Made by a program: the position numbers and the translations under genes. Shown here in pieces: positions 48,076 through 57,500 of a stretch of DNA of 62,632 nucleotides. Source of the stretch: Parabacteroides sp. 52 (lineage in GTDB: Bacteria; Bacteroidota; Bacteroidia; Bacteroidales; Tannerellaceae). Each line of letters begins with the position of its first letter. Positions within the stretch are counted from its first letter, which is position 1. The stretch spans positions 24,742 to 87,373 of the forward strand of contig NZ_QVMG01000012.1 in the NCBI RefSeq assembly GCF_010500925.1. Direction: 5' to 3'. A model generated the notes under the pieces. The model was not told the DNA's origin. It ran no database searches and saw nothing but the letters and a program-made list of their open reading frames with translations.

Positions 48076-49566
48076 TTATTTTTTCCGGAAATAATGTCCG
48101 ACGACCGGAAGTTCATGCAGGGGAAGGTCTCTTTTTATGATGAAAGTAACAAAAAGTATCAATAAAAAGGTACGGTATACGATCCGTATGAATACCGATT
48201 CGATCACAGGCATCATGCCGGCAGTATACAAAATAGCCGCCACCCCCAAATAGGTAAATGCCGATTTCAGGTCATAAGCGATCGGATATTTCTTCTGCCC
48301 GATAAAATAAGAGAGCAACATCATCAACAGGTTGCAAACGAACGATGCCCAGGCGCAGGCCATATACCCGTATTCCCGGGCAAAAAGCAAAATGATCAAT
48401 ACCGTTGCAAGGCATCCTATCATTGAAAACCAAGCACCCCAATGGGTCTGATCTGTCAGCTTATACCAGAAAGAGAGGTTGAAATAAATACCAAAAAACA
48501 ATTCTCCCAACATCACGATCGGTACTACCCGCAAACCGGGATAATATGCCGGCGTCACGAAATATTTTAATAGATCGATATAGAACATAACCCCCAGGAA
48601 GATGAGTAAGCCGAACAGGATGAAATACCTCATCCCTTCAATATACGCCCGATGCCCCCCCTTTTCTTTATTCCGGGCAAAGATAAAAGGTTCATAGGCA
48701 TAACGAAAGGCCTGAATAAACATCACCATGACCAGGGCTATCTTGAAACAGGCACCGTAAATACCCAATTGTTCCTGGGCAAAGACCTTGTCTTCGAAGA
48801 GAAAAGGAAAAATGATTTTGTCGGCCGTCTGATTGAATACCCCTGCTATCCCCAGGATCATGATCGGAAACGAATACCGTAACATCTGCCGGAGCAACGG
48901 AAAGTCCGCCTTGGCACGAAAAGCCTGGAAGATCTCCGGCAAAAGAAAGAGAAAGACGGCGATGACCGTGATAACATTGGCAATAAAGATATAGCCCACC
49001 CCATAATCGGGAGAATAGAACCAATCGATAAGCCCGGGCATATGGAGATACAACCAGGGACAGAGAACGAGGAAAAAGAGGTTCAATCCAATGTTCAGGA
49101 ATATATTCATCAACTTAATCGCTGCAAATCGAACGGGTCTGTTCTGGTAGCGCAAATAGGCAAAAGGAATGGAACAGAAAGCATCCGTAGCCACAATGCC
49201 CAGGAACATACCTATGTATTCGGGATGATCGCCATAACCCAGTATATGACTGATAGGATGAAGAAAGCAAAAGCCGGCTAACAGGAATAAAAGCGATGTA
49301 CAACCGATACTGAACAGGGTCGTACTATACACACGCAACGGCTCTTTCTCCTCTTTTTTATTGATAAAACGAAAAAGACCTGTCTCCATACCATAGGTAA
49401 GGGCAACAAGCAACAGAGCCACCCAGGCATACAGGTTGGTGACGATTCCATAATCGCCCGCATGGGGCAATACCCTGACATACATCGGAACCAATAACCA
49501 GTTCAAGAACTTCCCGGCAATACTACTTACTCCATAGATCGCTGTGTCTTTTGCCAGTCGTTTCAT
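48076..49566 (-). CDS. Polysaccharide flippase (MOP superfamily, Wzx-like)
   Basis: This 496-residue protein has about 14 membrane helices. The N-terminal MKRLAKDTAIYGVSSIAGKFLNWLLVPMYVRVLP is typical of Wzx-like lipid-linked oligosaccharide flippases. The start at 49566 is preferred because GGGAGGAGG lies just before it; a frame opening at 49590 would overlap ruvB. It probably moves undecaprenyl-linked sugars across the inner membrane. No glycosyltransferase cluster surrounds it, so it may serve O-antigen or general glycoprotein glycans. It follows ruvB by 16 bases. Confidence 0.92.
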   Translation of the reverse strand: MKRLAKDTAIYGVSSIAGKFLNWLLVPMYVRVLPHAGDYGIVTNLYAWVALLLVALTYGMETGLFRFINKKEEKEPLRVYSTTLFSIGCTSLLFLLAGFCFLHPISHILGYGDHPEYIGMFLGIVATDAFCSIPFAYLRYQNRPVRFAAIKLMNIFLNIGLNLFFLVLCPWLYLHMPGLIDWFYSPDYGVGYIFIANVITVIAVFLFLLPEIFQAFRAKADFPLLRQMLRYSFPIMILGIAGVFNQTADKIIFPFLFEDKVFAQEQLGIYGACFKIALVMVMFIQAFRYAYEPFIFARNKEKGGHRAYIEGMRYFILFGLLIFLGVMFYIDLLKYFVTPAYYPGLRVVPIVMLGELFFGIYFNLSFWYKLTDQTHWGAWFSMIGCLATVLIILLFAREYGYMACAWASFVCNLLMMLLSYFIGQKKYPIAYDLKSAFTYLGVAAILYTAGMMPVIESVFIRIVYRTFLLILFVTFIIKRDLPLHELPVVGHYFRKK

Positions 49567-49582
49567 GCCTCCTCCCATCGAA

Positions 49583-50608
49583 TCAATCAAATAAAAAGCC
49601 CTGCTCGCTGCCGCGTTTGCGTCCGAGGTGGGTATAAGCCAGTTCGGTTACTTCCCTGCCGCGCGGGGTGCGTTTGATAAAACCTTCTTTGATAAGGAAA
49701 GGTTCATATACCTCTTCCAGGGTGCCTGGATCTTCGCCCAGGGCAGTAGCAATGGTGGTCAGTCCTACCGGGCCACCACTGAATTTATCAATGATCGTTG
49801 TCAGTAAACGGTTATCAATCTGATCGAGTCCGTAACGGTCGATGTTCAGTGCCTCTAGAGAATAACAGGCAATGGCCTTATCGATATCTCCGTTTCCTTT
49901 CACCTGGGCAAAATCACGTACCCGCCGAAGCAGGGCATTCGCAATACGAGGGGTCCCCCGGCTGCGGGAAGCAATCTCCCGGGCGGCATTCAGCTCACAA
50001 CGTACATGCAGGATGTCGGCACTGCGCAAGACAATCTTTGTCAATGTCTCCACATCATAATACTCCAGGTGCATATTGATCCCGAAACGGGCACGCAACG
50101 GACTGGTCAACAGGCCGCTCCGCGTAGTGGCTCCTACCAGTGTGAAAGGAGAAAGATCGATCTGGATAGAACGGGCACTGGGACCCTTGTCGATCATAAT
50201 ATCAATCCGGTAGTCTTCCATGGCCGAATAGAGATATTCTTCCACAACAGGACTCAACCGATGTATTTCATCAATGAAAAGCACATCGTTCGCTTCCAGG
50301 GAGGTCAACACCCCGGCCAGATCGCCCGGTTTATCCAATACGGGACCGGAGGTCACCTTGAAACCTACACTTAACTCATTGGCAATAATATTCGACAGGG
50401 TTGTTTTCCCTAATCCCGGAGGACCGTGCAACAGGACATGGTCGAGGGCCTCATGCCGCATCCGGGCTGCCATCACGAAGATCTTCAGATTTTCGACTAC
50501 CTTCGCCTGTCCGCTGAAATCATGGAATGAAAGCGGGCGTAATGCATTTTCGTATTCCCGTTCATTTTCCGGTATCTCCTGATTACGTATGTCAAAATCG
50601 TCTGCCAT
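49583..50608 (-). CDS. ruvB: Holliday junction branch migration ATPase RuvB
   Basis: RuvB drives branch migration of Holliday junctions with RuvA. The protein has 341 residues. It has Walker A GPPGLGKT (62-69), Walker [11 protein letters not shown], sensor motif GATTRSG and the C-terminal winged helix ending [13 protein letters not shown]. All AAA+ residues are intact. No ruvA or ruvC is adjacent. It is the first gene of a minus-strand unit with the flippase. Confidence 0.98.
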   Translation of the reverse strand: MADDFDIRNQEIPENEREYENALRPLSFHDFSGQAKVVENLKIFVMAARMRHEALDHVLLHGPPGLGKTTLSNIIANELSVGFKVTSGPVLDKPGDLAGVLTSLEANDVLFIDEIHRLSPVVEEYLYSAMEDYRIDIMIDKGPSARSIQIDLSPFTLVGATTRSGLLTSPLRARFGINMHLEYYDVETLTKIVLRSADILHVRCELNAAREIASRSRGTPRIANALLRRVRDFAQVKGNGDIDKAIACYSLEALNIDRYGLDQIDNRLLTTIIDKFSGGPVGLTTIATALGEDPGTLEEVYEPFLIKEGFIKRTPRGREVTELAYTHLGRKRGSEQGFLFD

Positions 50609-50783
50609 GTTCTTTCCTAATTAATCGGCAAAGTTAATAATATATTCGTACCCGCTTTGCGAGTTAAGAGGCAAAGGAGTTAAAAGAAGTCAAAGGAGGG
50701 CGGAACAATCCCCCCTCCCTATTGTTTGTCTAATAAAGCGCCTAAAAAGCGACAGAGAAGAAATACATCAATAAAAAAACAGT

Positions 50784-51194
50784 ATGGAAGCATTGTATAC
50801 AGCAGTAGCCACCTCCACAGGAGGTAGAAGCGGAGAAGTGAAGTCGGCAGACGGAGTCATTCATTTGCAGTTGCGCCCACCCAAAGAAATGGGTGGCCCG
50901 GGTGGTGCCTATACCAATCCGGAACAATTATTTGCAGCAGGTTATGCCGCCTGTTTCAGTGGAGCCTATGGGCATGTAGCCCTTGCCAAAGGATTCCGTG
51001 TACGTCCCGAAGTCACAGCAGAGGTGACGATACATAAAGTGAGTGATGGGTTTAAATTATCCGTCGTGATGCATATCCATGTAGAAGGGATCCCTCTGAA
51101 AGAAGCGGAAGAGTTGGCACACGAAGCCCATGCCTTCTGCCCTTATTCCCGTGCCACACGAGGAAATATCGATGTGCAGATAAACGTCAAATAA
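50784..51194 (+). CDS. Organic hydroperoxide resistance protein, Ohr-type
   Basis: This 136-residue OsmC/Ohr-family protein has the two redox cysteines of the family: Cys in GYAACFSGAYGH (about 54) and Cys in HAFCPYSRATRGN (about 121). TGGRSGEVKSADG and GGPGGAYTNPEQLFAAG at the N-terminus favour Ohr over OsmC. It reduces organic peroxides with thiols. It stands alone and shares a divergent gap with ruvB; no OhrR regulator is nearby. Confidence 0.93.
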   Translation: MEALYTAVATSTGGRSGEVKSADGVIHLQLRPPKEMGGPGGAYTNPEQLFAAGYAACFSGAYGHVALAKGFRVRPEVTAEVTIHKVSDGFKLSVVMHIHVEGIPLKEAEELAHEAHAFCPYSRATRGNIDVQINVK

Positions 51195-51219
51195 GAGGGA
51201 GGGGGAATACCCCCTCTCA
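51195..51219. terminator. G/C-rich hairpin between convergent ohr and PagL-like genes
   Basis: GGGGG and CCCCC tracts separated by AATA form a short strong stem right after the Ohr stop, extended by GAG/CTC pairing with a small bulge. There is no T run. Confidence 0.5.
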
Positions 51220-52524
51220 ACGATGTAAAGTCGGATATTTATTGTTAAAACGGAAACCAATGCCTAACATCAGGCAGTTGGGGTCATGGAAATCATGGAG
51301 GCTGTATCCGATATGCAGGAACGAACTCCGGGTTATTTCAATCTTAAGCGCCAGTATCTGATACACTGCTTTGAGGTCGCCTCCTGCCTGCAGGATATTT
51401 GCTCCCAGCCCTATGCCGACCGTGAAATAAGGCATGACAAACTCCGCCCGTCCGGAAAGACCCAAAGCCAGTTGTTTGTCTAAAGAAGGGCGGATAAAGG
51501 TATAACCATCCTCGGTATAGACATTGGCACTGCCGTCATAGATCCCGTCAACAGATACGCCTGCACGGAATTTGTATCCGAAATTATACATCGGGGCAAA
51601 GTTGAAACCCCAGACCGTATACGCCTCCGGCGAAGGAAGATGCATATCTCCCGAAACGACCCCTTTTCGCCGCCACGAACCGAATAAAACCAAATCATAG
51701 CTTATATGCCGGGGGAATTCCGGAACAAGGGTGTTGAAGAAAGGCTTTGAAAGCGTATGATCCTTGCGATTAAAGTTATAAACCAAACCCAGCTTTACCC
51801 CCACCGTATTCAATCCGGCATTGGGAAACCGCGTGTTACCGTTGGAAAAATGCGTCAGAGAGATGCCCGGTGTCAGGTCAAACTGACGGGAAAGCGCCAG
51901 GTTCAGGTAAAACCCCAGGTTTATATACGCATTGATCTTCGATCCGATGATCTTGTTGTAATAGTTGTATTCGTAGTCGTACGGTTTCCAGCCGAACGAC
52001 AAGCCGAAATTCCACTCATAATTCAAGGATAAACGAGGGTTGAACTGGCTGATGCGAGCCCCCTGAAATAAATAAAAGGCAATCGGATCGCCTAATTCTT
52101 TCCGGTTGTCCAGGGAATAATAAGCCAAGCCAAGCCCTTGATAAGCTCCCCCGTAAATCCGATCGGTACAGGTATAAGGATGATACTTAAACGAATATTT
52201 CAGATGTCCTGAAAAAGACCTCTCTATCGGTCGCCAAAAGGCGTTCTCTCCCTCCAGGAAAGAACTTGTCGGTACGATATATCCCGGGCGTAATTCGGCT
52301 TCCATCCGATGGATAAAACGACGGGAAAAAGGAAGGTGACGCAGTCCATCCGGTAGAAGATCGGATTTTTCCCTTTCTTTTTTCCAGGAAAGGAAGGAGG
52401 AGTCTGCTTGCGTATTACCTGCAATCTCTTTTTGTGCCAAAGCTGTATCAGACAGAAAAAACAATACTCCTGAAAGAGCCAGTACCTTCCATCCATATAC
52501 GCCGCTTTTTATAGATCGTGTCAA
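51217..52524 (-). CDS. PagL/acyloxyacyl hydrolase-like outer-membrane protein
   Basis: This 435-residue protein has an N-terminal signal region (to about ALAQ, residue 30). The C-terminal barrel ends with SLHDFHDPNCLMLGIGFRFN. The THFSNGNTRFPNAGLNTVGVKLGLVYNF segment (about 225-250) resembles the H-x-S-N active-site strand of PagL-type lipid A 3-O-deacylases. Lipid A trimming in the outer membrane is plausible. It is about twice as long as PagL, with an extra N-terminal region, and activity is not proven. Confidence 0.8.
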   Translation of the reverse strand: MTRSIKSGVYGWKVLALSGVLFFLSDTALAQKEIAGNTQADSSFLSWKKEREKSDLLPDGLRHLPFSRRFIHRMEAELRPGYIVPTSSFLEGENAFWRPIERSFSGHLKYSFKYHPYTCTDRIYGGAYQGLGLAYYSLDNRKELGDPIAFYLFQGARISQFNPRLSLNYEWNFGLSFGWKPYDYEYNYYNKIIGSKINAYINLGFYLNLALSRQFDLTPGISLTHFSNGNTRFPNAGLNTVGVKLGLVYNFNRKDHTLSKPFFNTLVPEFPRHISYDLVLFGSWRRKGVVSGDMHLPSPEAYTVWGFNFAPMYNFGYKFRAGVSVDGIYDGSANVYTEDGYTFIRPSLDKQLALGLSGRAEFVMPYFTVGIGLGANILQAGGDLKAVYQILALKIEITRSSFLHIGYSLHDFHDPNCLMLGIGFRFNNKYPTLHR

Positions 52525-52869
52525 TCTCTTCTTTTTTAAAATCGTCCGGATATAACCCTATCGCCGAACGATCCGCGAATATATCACTTTATTCGTTTCC
52601 GCTTTTATTCTCCGGCATAATTTTAAGATTATTTCAAACGCATCGGACAAAAATACAAGCCGAATTTCTATTGCCGATGGGCTTCAACAATATTGCCGAT
52701 GCCCTTCGACAATATTGCCGATGCGCATCGGCAATACTGTTGATGCCCATCGGCAACAAAATACTCCCGGTTTTGTGAACAATTTGTTCAGCCCTCTTTT
52801 TTGTGTATTGATAGAAAAAGCCGATATTCGCCCAGTGAATACCGGGCATTATCTAAAACGCTTGTATCT
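52525..52869. other. Divergent intergenic region, 345 bp
   Basis: The gap lies between the divergent PagL-like and TPR/HTH genes. Its main content is palindrome array C (52673-52754). It also has an inverted repeat TGAACAA / TTGTTCA (52777-52793) just beyond the array. No exact TAnnTTTG element is obvious, and frames through the array are artefacts. Confidence 0.7.
52673..52754. repeat. Four-unit 22-bp palindrome array (locus C)
   Basis: Units are at 52673-52688, 52695-52710, 52717-52732 and 52739-52754, with 6-bp spacers AATATT, AATATT and AATACT. Unit 3 is the perfect palindrome GCCGATGCGCATCGGC. Unit 1 matches the reverse complement of unit 4 at 15 of 16 bases, so the array as a whole is dyad-symmetric. 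The design equals loci A and B, but the inner bases differ (GCGC/CCC instead of ATAT). Confidence 0.93.
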
Positions 52870-54588
52870 ATGAAATGCGGAACATACATCCTCTTATCTG
52901 TCCTTTTTCTGTGCATTGTCTCTTCGCTTTTGGGCTGCCAGAAAGGAGTACCCCCCACGCTTTTGCTGCAACAAGCAGAATCGCTGATGGAGACAAACCC
53001 CGACACTGCCTATCTCCTATTGAAAAAAGCGGATGCCACCGCCTCTTTCAACCGCGCCCAACGGGCCGAATGGAATTTGTTGGTGACACAGGCGATGGAT
53101 AAAACGTATAGGAAACATACAACAGATTCGTTGATCCGGGCTGCTGTCGACTATTACGAACAGGGAGAAAATCCCGATCGCCTGCTACTTGCCTATTACT
53201 ATATCGGTAGAGTTGCCCAGGATCTGGGAGATGCTCCACGGGCCCAGGAGTATTATCTAAAAGCGTTGGGAATAGAAGCCCATAAGACGGATAATTATTT
53301 GTTAGCCTTGATAAACGATCATATAGGAAGTTTGTATACACGTCAACGCGTCTATGACAAAGCGCTACCTTATTTGAAAGACGCTTTCGATTATATGAAA
53401 AAAGCAGAAAATGCCAAAGGTCTCTCTTTTGTTTTACGAGACATGGGAAGGGTGTATCGCCAATTGGGTAAAATAGATGAAGCAATTACTTATTATACAG
53501 AGGCATTGGAAAACGCTGATGAGATAAGCCGTCCCTCTATTTTGGTAGAATTAAGCAATTGCCATATCGCATTAAAAGAATCAAACAAAGCGCAAAGTTA
53601 TCTGCAGGAGGCTCTTTCTTGTGTAAACGATTCTATTGATTATTATACCACTTGTTTGACATTGGGGCGGTTTTATCTGCAGACAAACCCTGACACTGCC
53701 TTGTATTATCTGCAGGAAAGTGAAAAAAGCAAGCAACTGACTACCCAGGCAGCTTCTTTATTGGGACAAATAAAAATAGCCAAACAAAAAAAAGAATGGG
53801 AAAAATATGCAGCATTACATATAAGATACAGCGATATAGAAACCCTAATTGCCCGGCAAAAGCATACGAACGCAATTCGTGAAACCGAACAACTTTACAA
53901 CTATCAGTTGATGGAGAAAGATATAACTCTTAGTCAGCTACAGAATACATTGTTGAAACGTGATCTGGCTCTTGTGTTTTTATTCTCCGCCTGCATCCTT
54001 TTCCTTTTCTTCTGGTATATACGCACTTCGCATAAAAAAGAGAAAGAATGGGAGAACCACTATCAGAAGATGTTAAAAGAACATCAGAAAAAAGAAAAAA
54101 AGGTAGAAGAAGATCAATACCGAATAAACGAATTAGAACATATATTGAAAACGTCTGCATCCAATATGGATGATTATCTTCGGGAGAAAAAACGTTTGGA
54201 ACTGAATATGAAACAAGTACAAAACGCGCAAATTAATAAGAAAGAAATAGACATCCTATTTAAACAAACATCCATTTATAAATTATTTCATAACACCACA
54301 AATTTAGGGGAAATCACCAAAGAGAACATGAATGAACTTATCTGCGAAATTAATATCTATTACCCTAATTTTAGATCAACCCTTATTCATTATTTACCCC
54401 AAATTACGGAAACGGATCTGCAAATCTGTTATCTTTTAAAGACAGATATGGGGACATCCGATATCGGACACTTATTATCTACTTCAATTACTGCTACTTC
54501 CATGCGAAAAAGACGTTTGTTTGAAAAATTATTTCAGGTAAATTCTGCCATAACAGACCTGCAATCGTTTATTCATTCCCTTTTCTAA
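52870..54588 (+). CDS. TPR lipoprotein with C-terminal DNA-binding-like domain
   Basis: Starting at 52870 (MKCGTYILLSVLFLCIVSSLLGC), the protein has 572 residues and a lipobox. About residues 25-320 hold TPR repeats (YYIGRVAQDLGDAPRAQEYYLKALG, VLRDMGRVYRQLGKIDEAITYYTEALE). A membrane helix (DLALVFLFSACILFLFFWYI, about 365-385) and a coiled coil follow. The C-terminus, TETDLQICYLLKTDMGTSDIGHLLSTSITATSMRKRRLFEKL, looks like a LuxR-type helix-turn-helix. It may be a membrane-bound regulator sensing the envelope; targets are unknown. Confidence 0.85.
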   Translation: MKCGTYILLSVLFLCIVSSLLGCQKGVPPTLLLQQAESLMETNPDTAYLLLKKADATASFNRAQRAEWNLLVTQAMDKTYRKHTTDSLIRAAVDYYEQGENPDRLLLAYYYIGRVAQDLGDAPRAQEYYLKALGIEAHKTDNYLLALINDHIGSLYTRQRVYDKALPYLKDAFDYMKKAENAKGLSFVLRDMGRVYRQLGKIDEAITYYTEALENADEISRPSILVELSNCHIALKESNKAQSYLQEALSCVNDSIDYYTTCLTLGRFYLQTNPDTALYYLQESEKSKQLTTQAASLLGQIKIAKQKKEWEKYAALHIRYSDIETLIARQKHTNAIRETEQLYNYQLMEKDITLSQLQNTLLKRDLALVFLFSACILFLFFWYIRTSHKKEKEWENHYQKMLKEHQKKEKKVEEDQYRINELEHILKTSASNMDDYLREKKRLELNMKQVQNAQINKKEIDILFKQTSIYKLFHNTTNLGEITKENMNELICEINIYYPNFRSTLIHYLPQITETDLQICYLLKTDMGTSDIGHLLSTSITATSMRKRRLFEKLFQVNSAITDLQSFIHSLF

Positions 54589-54699
54589 TCCTTGTATGAG
54601 GAATAGATAAACGATTGATTCTTAATGTATAAAACAGAATGTGAATACGAATGTGAATATAAGAACCCACTATTTCATGGAGGAAAGGAATTTGTAATT

Positions 54700-54707
54700 T
54701 AACTTTG
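54700..54707 (+). promoter_or_regulatory. -7 promoter element for the DUF3244 gene
   Basis: TAACTTTG matches TAnnTTTG, 20 bases before the ATG. Confidence 0.55.
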
Positions 54708-54727
54708 GATAAACAAATTTTAAAATC

Positions 54728-55117
54728 ATGAAGTTAAAATTATTTTTTTTAATCCTCTTTGTTGGATTTTCATCCTTTTCCTCTTTCTCTTATGCAGAAA
54801 CAGACGATGATGATTTTCCTATTCCTGCTGAAGAAATAGAGATAGAAGGAGAATGGAATGATAGTAGTCCGCGTTCACTTTTCTCTTCTCGTCCTACCGC
54901 TTTCCTTCATGGGAATACGATTGACTTGGTCTTTTCTAAAACAATCACCCACCTACAGGTAAAAATCATCGATTCCAAGGGTAGTTTGGTCTTTGAAGAG
55001 GTGATCTCTTCACAGGGTAAATCAACTTATTCTATTCCATTTTCCTTACAAGAAGGAGCCTATTCCCTTATACTTACACATAGATGCGGAGTATTAATGG
55101 GGGATTTCATTTTTTGA
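54728..55117 (+). CDS. Small secreted DUF3244 protein
   Basis: This 129-residue protein has a signal peptide (to about SYA, residue 23). The mature part, with EIEIEGEWNDSSPRSLFSSRPTAFLHGNTIDLVFSKTITHLQVKIIDSKGSLVFEEVI and a final beta-sandwich ending YSLILTH, matches DUF3244. The function is unknown; the fold resembles sorting-domain sandwiches. It lies after the TPR/HTH regulator and before a broken relative, so the regulator may control it. Confidence 0.82.
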   Translation: MKLKLFFLILFVGFSSFSSFSYAETDDDDFPIPAEEIEIEGEWNDSSPRSLFSSRPTAFLHGNTIDLVFSKTITHLQVKIIDSKGSLVFEEVISSQGKSTYSIPFSLQEGAYSLILTHRCGVLMGDFIF

Positions 55118-55205
55118 CCTCTTTTTCTGTCTGTTTATAGATATTTTCATCTTAAATAAAACGGTATTTGAATTTAAAGTATAATTTTACAATTAATTGA
55201 ATCTT

Positions 55206-55776
55206 ATGAAAACAAAAATTTACTTATTTTTAGTATTTATTTTTACATCTATTACATGAATTACGCACCACATAAATGCAGAACCCGTTTTACCAATGGA
55301 CAAATACAACGAATGTGCGAAAGAAATTTACTTTAGAGAGTGATTGGGAAATTCAAATAGAATGGATTGAAGGTATAGGCAGTTTGAATGGTTTATTTTT
55401 TTGTAGTAGAGTGATTTACCCTACGCATAATTATAAGTTTAATAAATTAATCGGATTCAAACACCAAGGGGAAATTTTATATTTCAACGAAGACTTTCCC
55501 TCTTTTTACCCTACGGACATAGAGCCGATCCATACCGAAAGGAAAGAGATAAAGGTTTCTTATCGGTTGGATAATACCATTTGTTTTGATTTTAATAACT
55601 TGGGAATAATCTCCATGCAGATTTATAATACAGCCGGGATACAACTGGGCCGTTATAAGGTAGAGAATGAGGAAGAATATATTCTCTCTCCAACGGGATA
55701 TACTCCCGGTATCTATTTCTATCAATGTACGGACAAACAGGGCAAATCCTATTCCGGTAAGTTTAAAGTAAAATAA
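55206..55776 (+). pseudogene. Broken secreted protein with separated signal peptide
   Basis: ATG at 55206 encodes a signal-peptide-like MKTKIYLFLVFIFTSIT and then meets TGA at 55257. The rest of the protein continues in another frame from 55276 (166 residues), preceded immediately by an in-frame TAA. That body ends with a secreted sandwich domain (ISMQIYNTAGIQLGRYKVENEEEYILSPTGYTPGIYFYQCTDKQGKSYSGKFKVK), which would need a signal peptide. At least one frameshift separates the two, and the TGA is a second defect. A sequencing error or an independent cytosolic start at 55276 is less likely. Confidence 0.65.
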
Positions 55777-55900
55777 TAAATACCAACAGTTTCGGGCGGC
55801 TTTTTTTAACCAAACCGTAAATATCCTTATTTCCTATATCGCCGCCCGGGCTGTTGTATTTTCAATTTTTCGGATTAATCCCTTGTTCGGAGTGTCACTC

Positions 55901-55943
55901 AGGCAAAAAAAATACGGCTATCGCAAGAGTTGCAATAGCCGTA
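55901..55943 (-). terminator. Intrinsic terminator for trpB2
   Basis: A 14-bp stem (55913-55926 with 55930-55943; core TACGGCTAT) has one G-U pair and a 3-nt loop, followed on the minus strand by a run of eight U. Confidence 0.9.
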
Positions 55944-55987
55944 TAGGTTATGTTTGGATCGTATCTATCGAAAGAAAGAATCTCTTA

Positions 55988-57349
55988 TTAGATTATATGT
56001 TCCAATCCGGAAAGGCTTTTGTTCAGTTCCTGATCGGATAATTCGTAGTTCGTCAGGTCACCGGATATATATTGGTCATACGCAGCCATATCGATAAGTC
56101 CATGTCCTGAGAGGTTGAAAAGGATGGTTCTTGCTTTTCCCTCTACCTTCGCCAGGTTGGCTTCCCGGATAGCGGCAGCAATGGCATGAGACGATTCCGG
56201 TGCCGGGATGATACCTTCTGTGGCAGCAAATAAGGTAGCCGCTTCAAACGTATCCAATTGTTTCACATCAACAGCTTCCATCAATCCGTCTTTCATTATC
56301 TGGCTGACGATAGAGCCTGCTCCGTGATACCGCAATCCGCCGGCATGAATATTTGCCGGTGCGAAGTTATGTCCTAGGGTGAACATAGGCAGAAGCGGAG
56401 TATATCCGGCCTCATCTCCATAGTCGTACTGAAACTGTCCGCGTGTCAGTTTCGGGCAAGAAGCCGGTTCGGCTGCTACAATACGTATATCTTTTCCATC
56501 CGTTAATTTATGACGCAGGAAAGGAAAGGTAATGCCCGAGAAGTTGGACCCGCCACCGAAGCAGCCAATCACTACATCCGGATATTCACCCGCCATCTCC
56601 ATTTGTTTCTCCGCTTCCAGGCCAATCACAGTCTGGTGTAACATCACATGATTCAACACACTGCCCAGGGTATACTTACAGTTAGGTGTCTGCATAGCCA
56701 GTTCTACTGCCTCGGAGATCGCTGTGCCCAAGCTCCCTTGATAATTCGGGTTTTCAGTCAATATCTTACGTCCCGCTTTTGTACTCATACTGGGCGAGGC
56801 GATTACCTGCGCACCGAATGTTTGCATGATAGAGCGGCGATACGGTTTTTGGTGGTAACTGATCTTCACCATATATACGGCCAGTTCCAGTCCGAATGCT
56901 TTCGCGGCATAGGACAAGGCCGCTCCCCATTGGCCGGCTCCTGTTTCCGTAGTGATATTGGTAACCCCTTCTTTTTTACAGAAATAGGCTTGTGCAATAG
57001 CTGAATTCAGTTTATGAGAGCCAATAGGACTCACACTTTCGTTCTTGAAATAGATATGAGCAGGGGTATCCAAGGCTTTCTCCAATCCATACGCACGTAC
57101 CAAAGGAGTGGGTCTGTAGATTTTATATAGTTCACGCACCTCTTCCGGTATCTCAATCCAACGGTCTGTCTGGTTCAATTCCTGCTCCGACAGTTCTTTG
57201 GCAAAAAGAGGGTAGAGATCCTCCGGTTTCAAGGGTTGTTTTGTCTGGGGATTTAAAGGAGGAAGCGGTTTGTTCTTCATATCGGCAACAATATTATACC
57301 AGGCAGTTGGTATGTCTTTCTCCTCTAATAAAAACTTTTTCGTACTCAT
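55988..57349 (-). CDS. trpB: TrpB2-type tryptophan synthase beta chain
   Basis: The start at MSTKKFLLEEKDIPTAWYNI (57349) gives 453 residues; an upstream extension is rejected because it runs into the divergent promoter. The PLP lysine is in SPIGSHKLNSAIAQAYF, with ETGAGQWG and GGGSNFSG as cofactor motifs. The extended N-terminus (PPLNPQTKQPLKPEDLYPLFAKELSEQELN) places it in the TrpB2 class, which converts indole and serine to tryptophan without TrpA. No other trp gene is adjacent, so it may salvage indole. It is probably a stand-alone unit. Confidence 0.93.
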   Translation of the reverse strand: MSTKKFLLEEKDIPTAWYNIVADMKNKPLPPLNPQTKQPLKPEDLYPLFAKELSEQELNQTDRWIEIPEEVRELYKIYRPTPLVRAYGLEKALDTPAHIYFKNESVSPIGSHKLNSAIAQAYFCKKEGVTNITTETGAGQWGAALSYAAKAFGLELAVYMVKISYHQKPYRRSIMQTFGAQVIASPSMSTKAGRKILTENPNYQGSLGTAISEAVELAMQTPNCKYTLGSVLNHVMLHQTVIGLEAEKQMEMAGEYPDVVIGCFGGGSNFSGITFPFLRHKLTDGKDIRIVAAEPASCPKLTRGQFQYDYGDEAGYTPLLPMFTLGHNFAPANIHAGGLRYHGAGSIVSQIMKDGLMEAVDVKQLDTFEAATLFAATEGIIPAPESSHAIAAAIREANLAKVEGKARTILFNLSGHGLIDMAAYDQYISGDLTNYELSDQELNKSLSGLEHII

Positions 57350-57459
57350 TTCACTATTATAGTTTACATGTTTAATCCTATTTAAGCCAAAAGGCTTACA
57401 AGTTGACAGCAAAGGAACAAATAAAATTTCGTTCTTCAATAGGAATACGTAAAAATGTA

Positions 57460-57467
57460 TATCTTTG
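57460..57467 (+). promoter_or_regulatory. -7 promoter element for the barrel protein
   Basis: TATCTTTG matches TAnnTTTG, about 30 bases before the preferred ATG. Confidence 0.55.
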
Positions 57468-57500
57468 CGCCCTGATTGACAAATGATAAATGGAGAAATG

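Noticed and set aside
52518..52849. Short frames through palindrome array C
   Set aside because: Their repeat-like translations come from the 22-bp period; both strands are open only because of the repeat.
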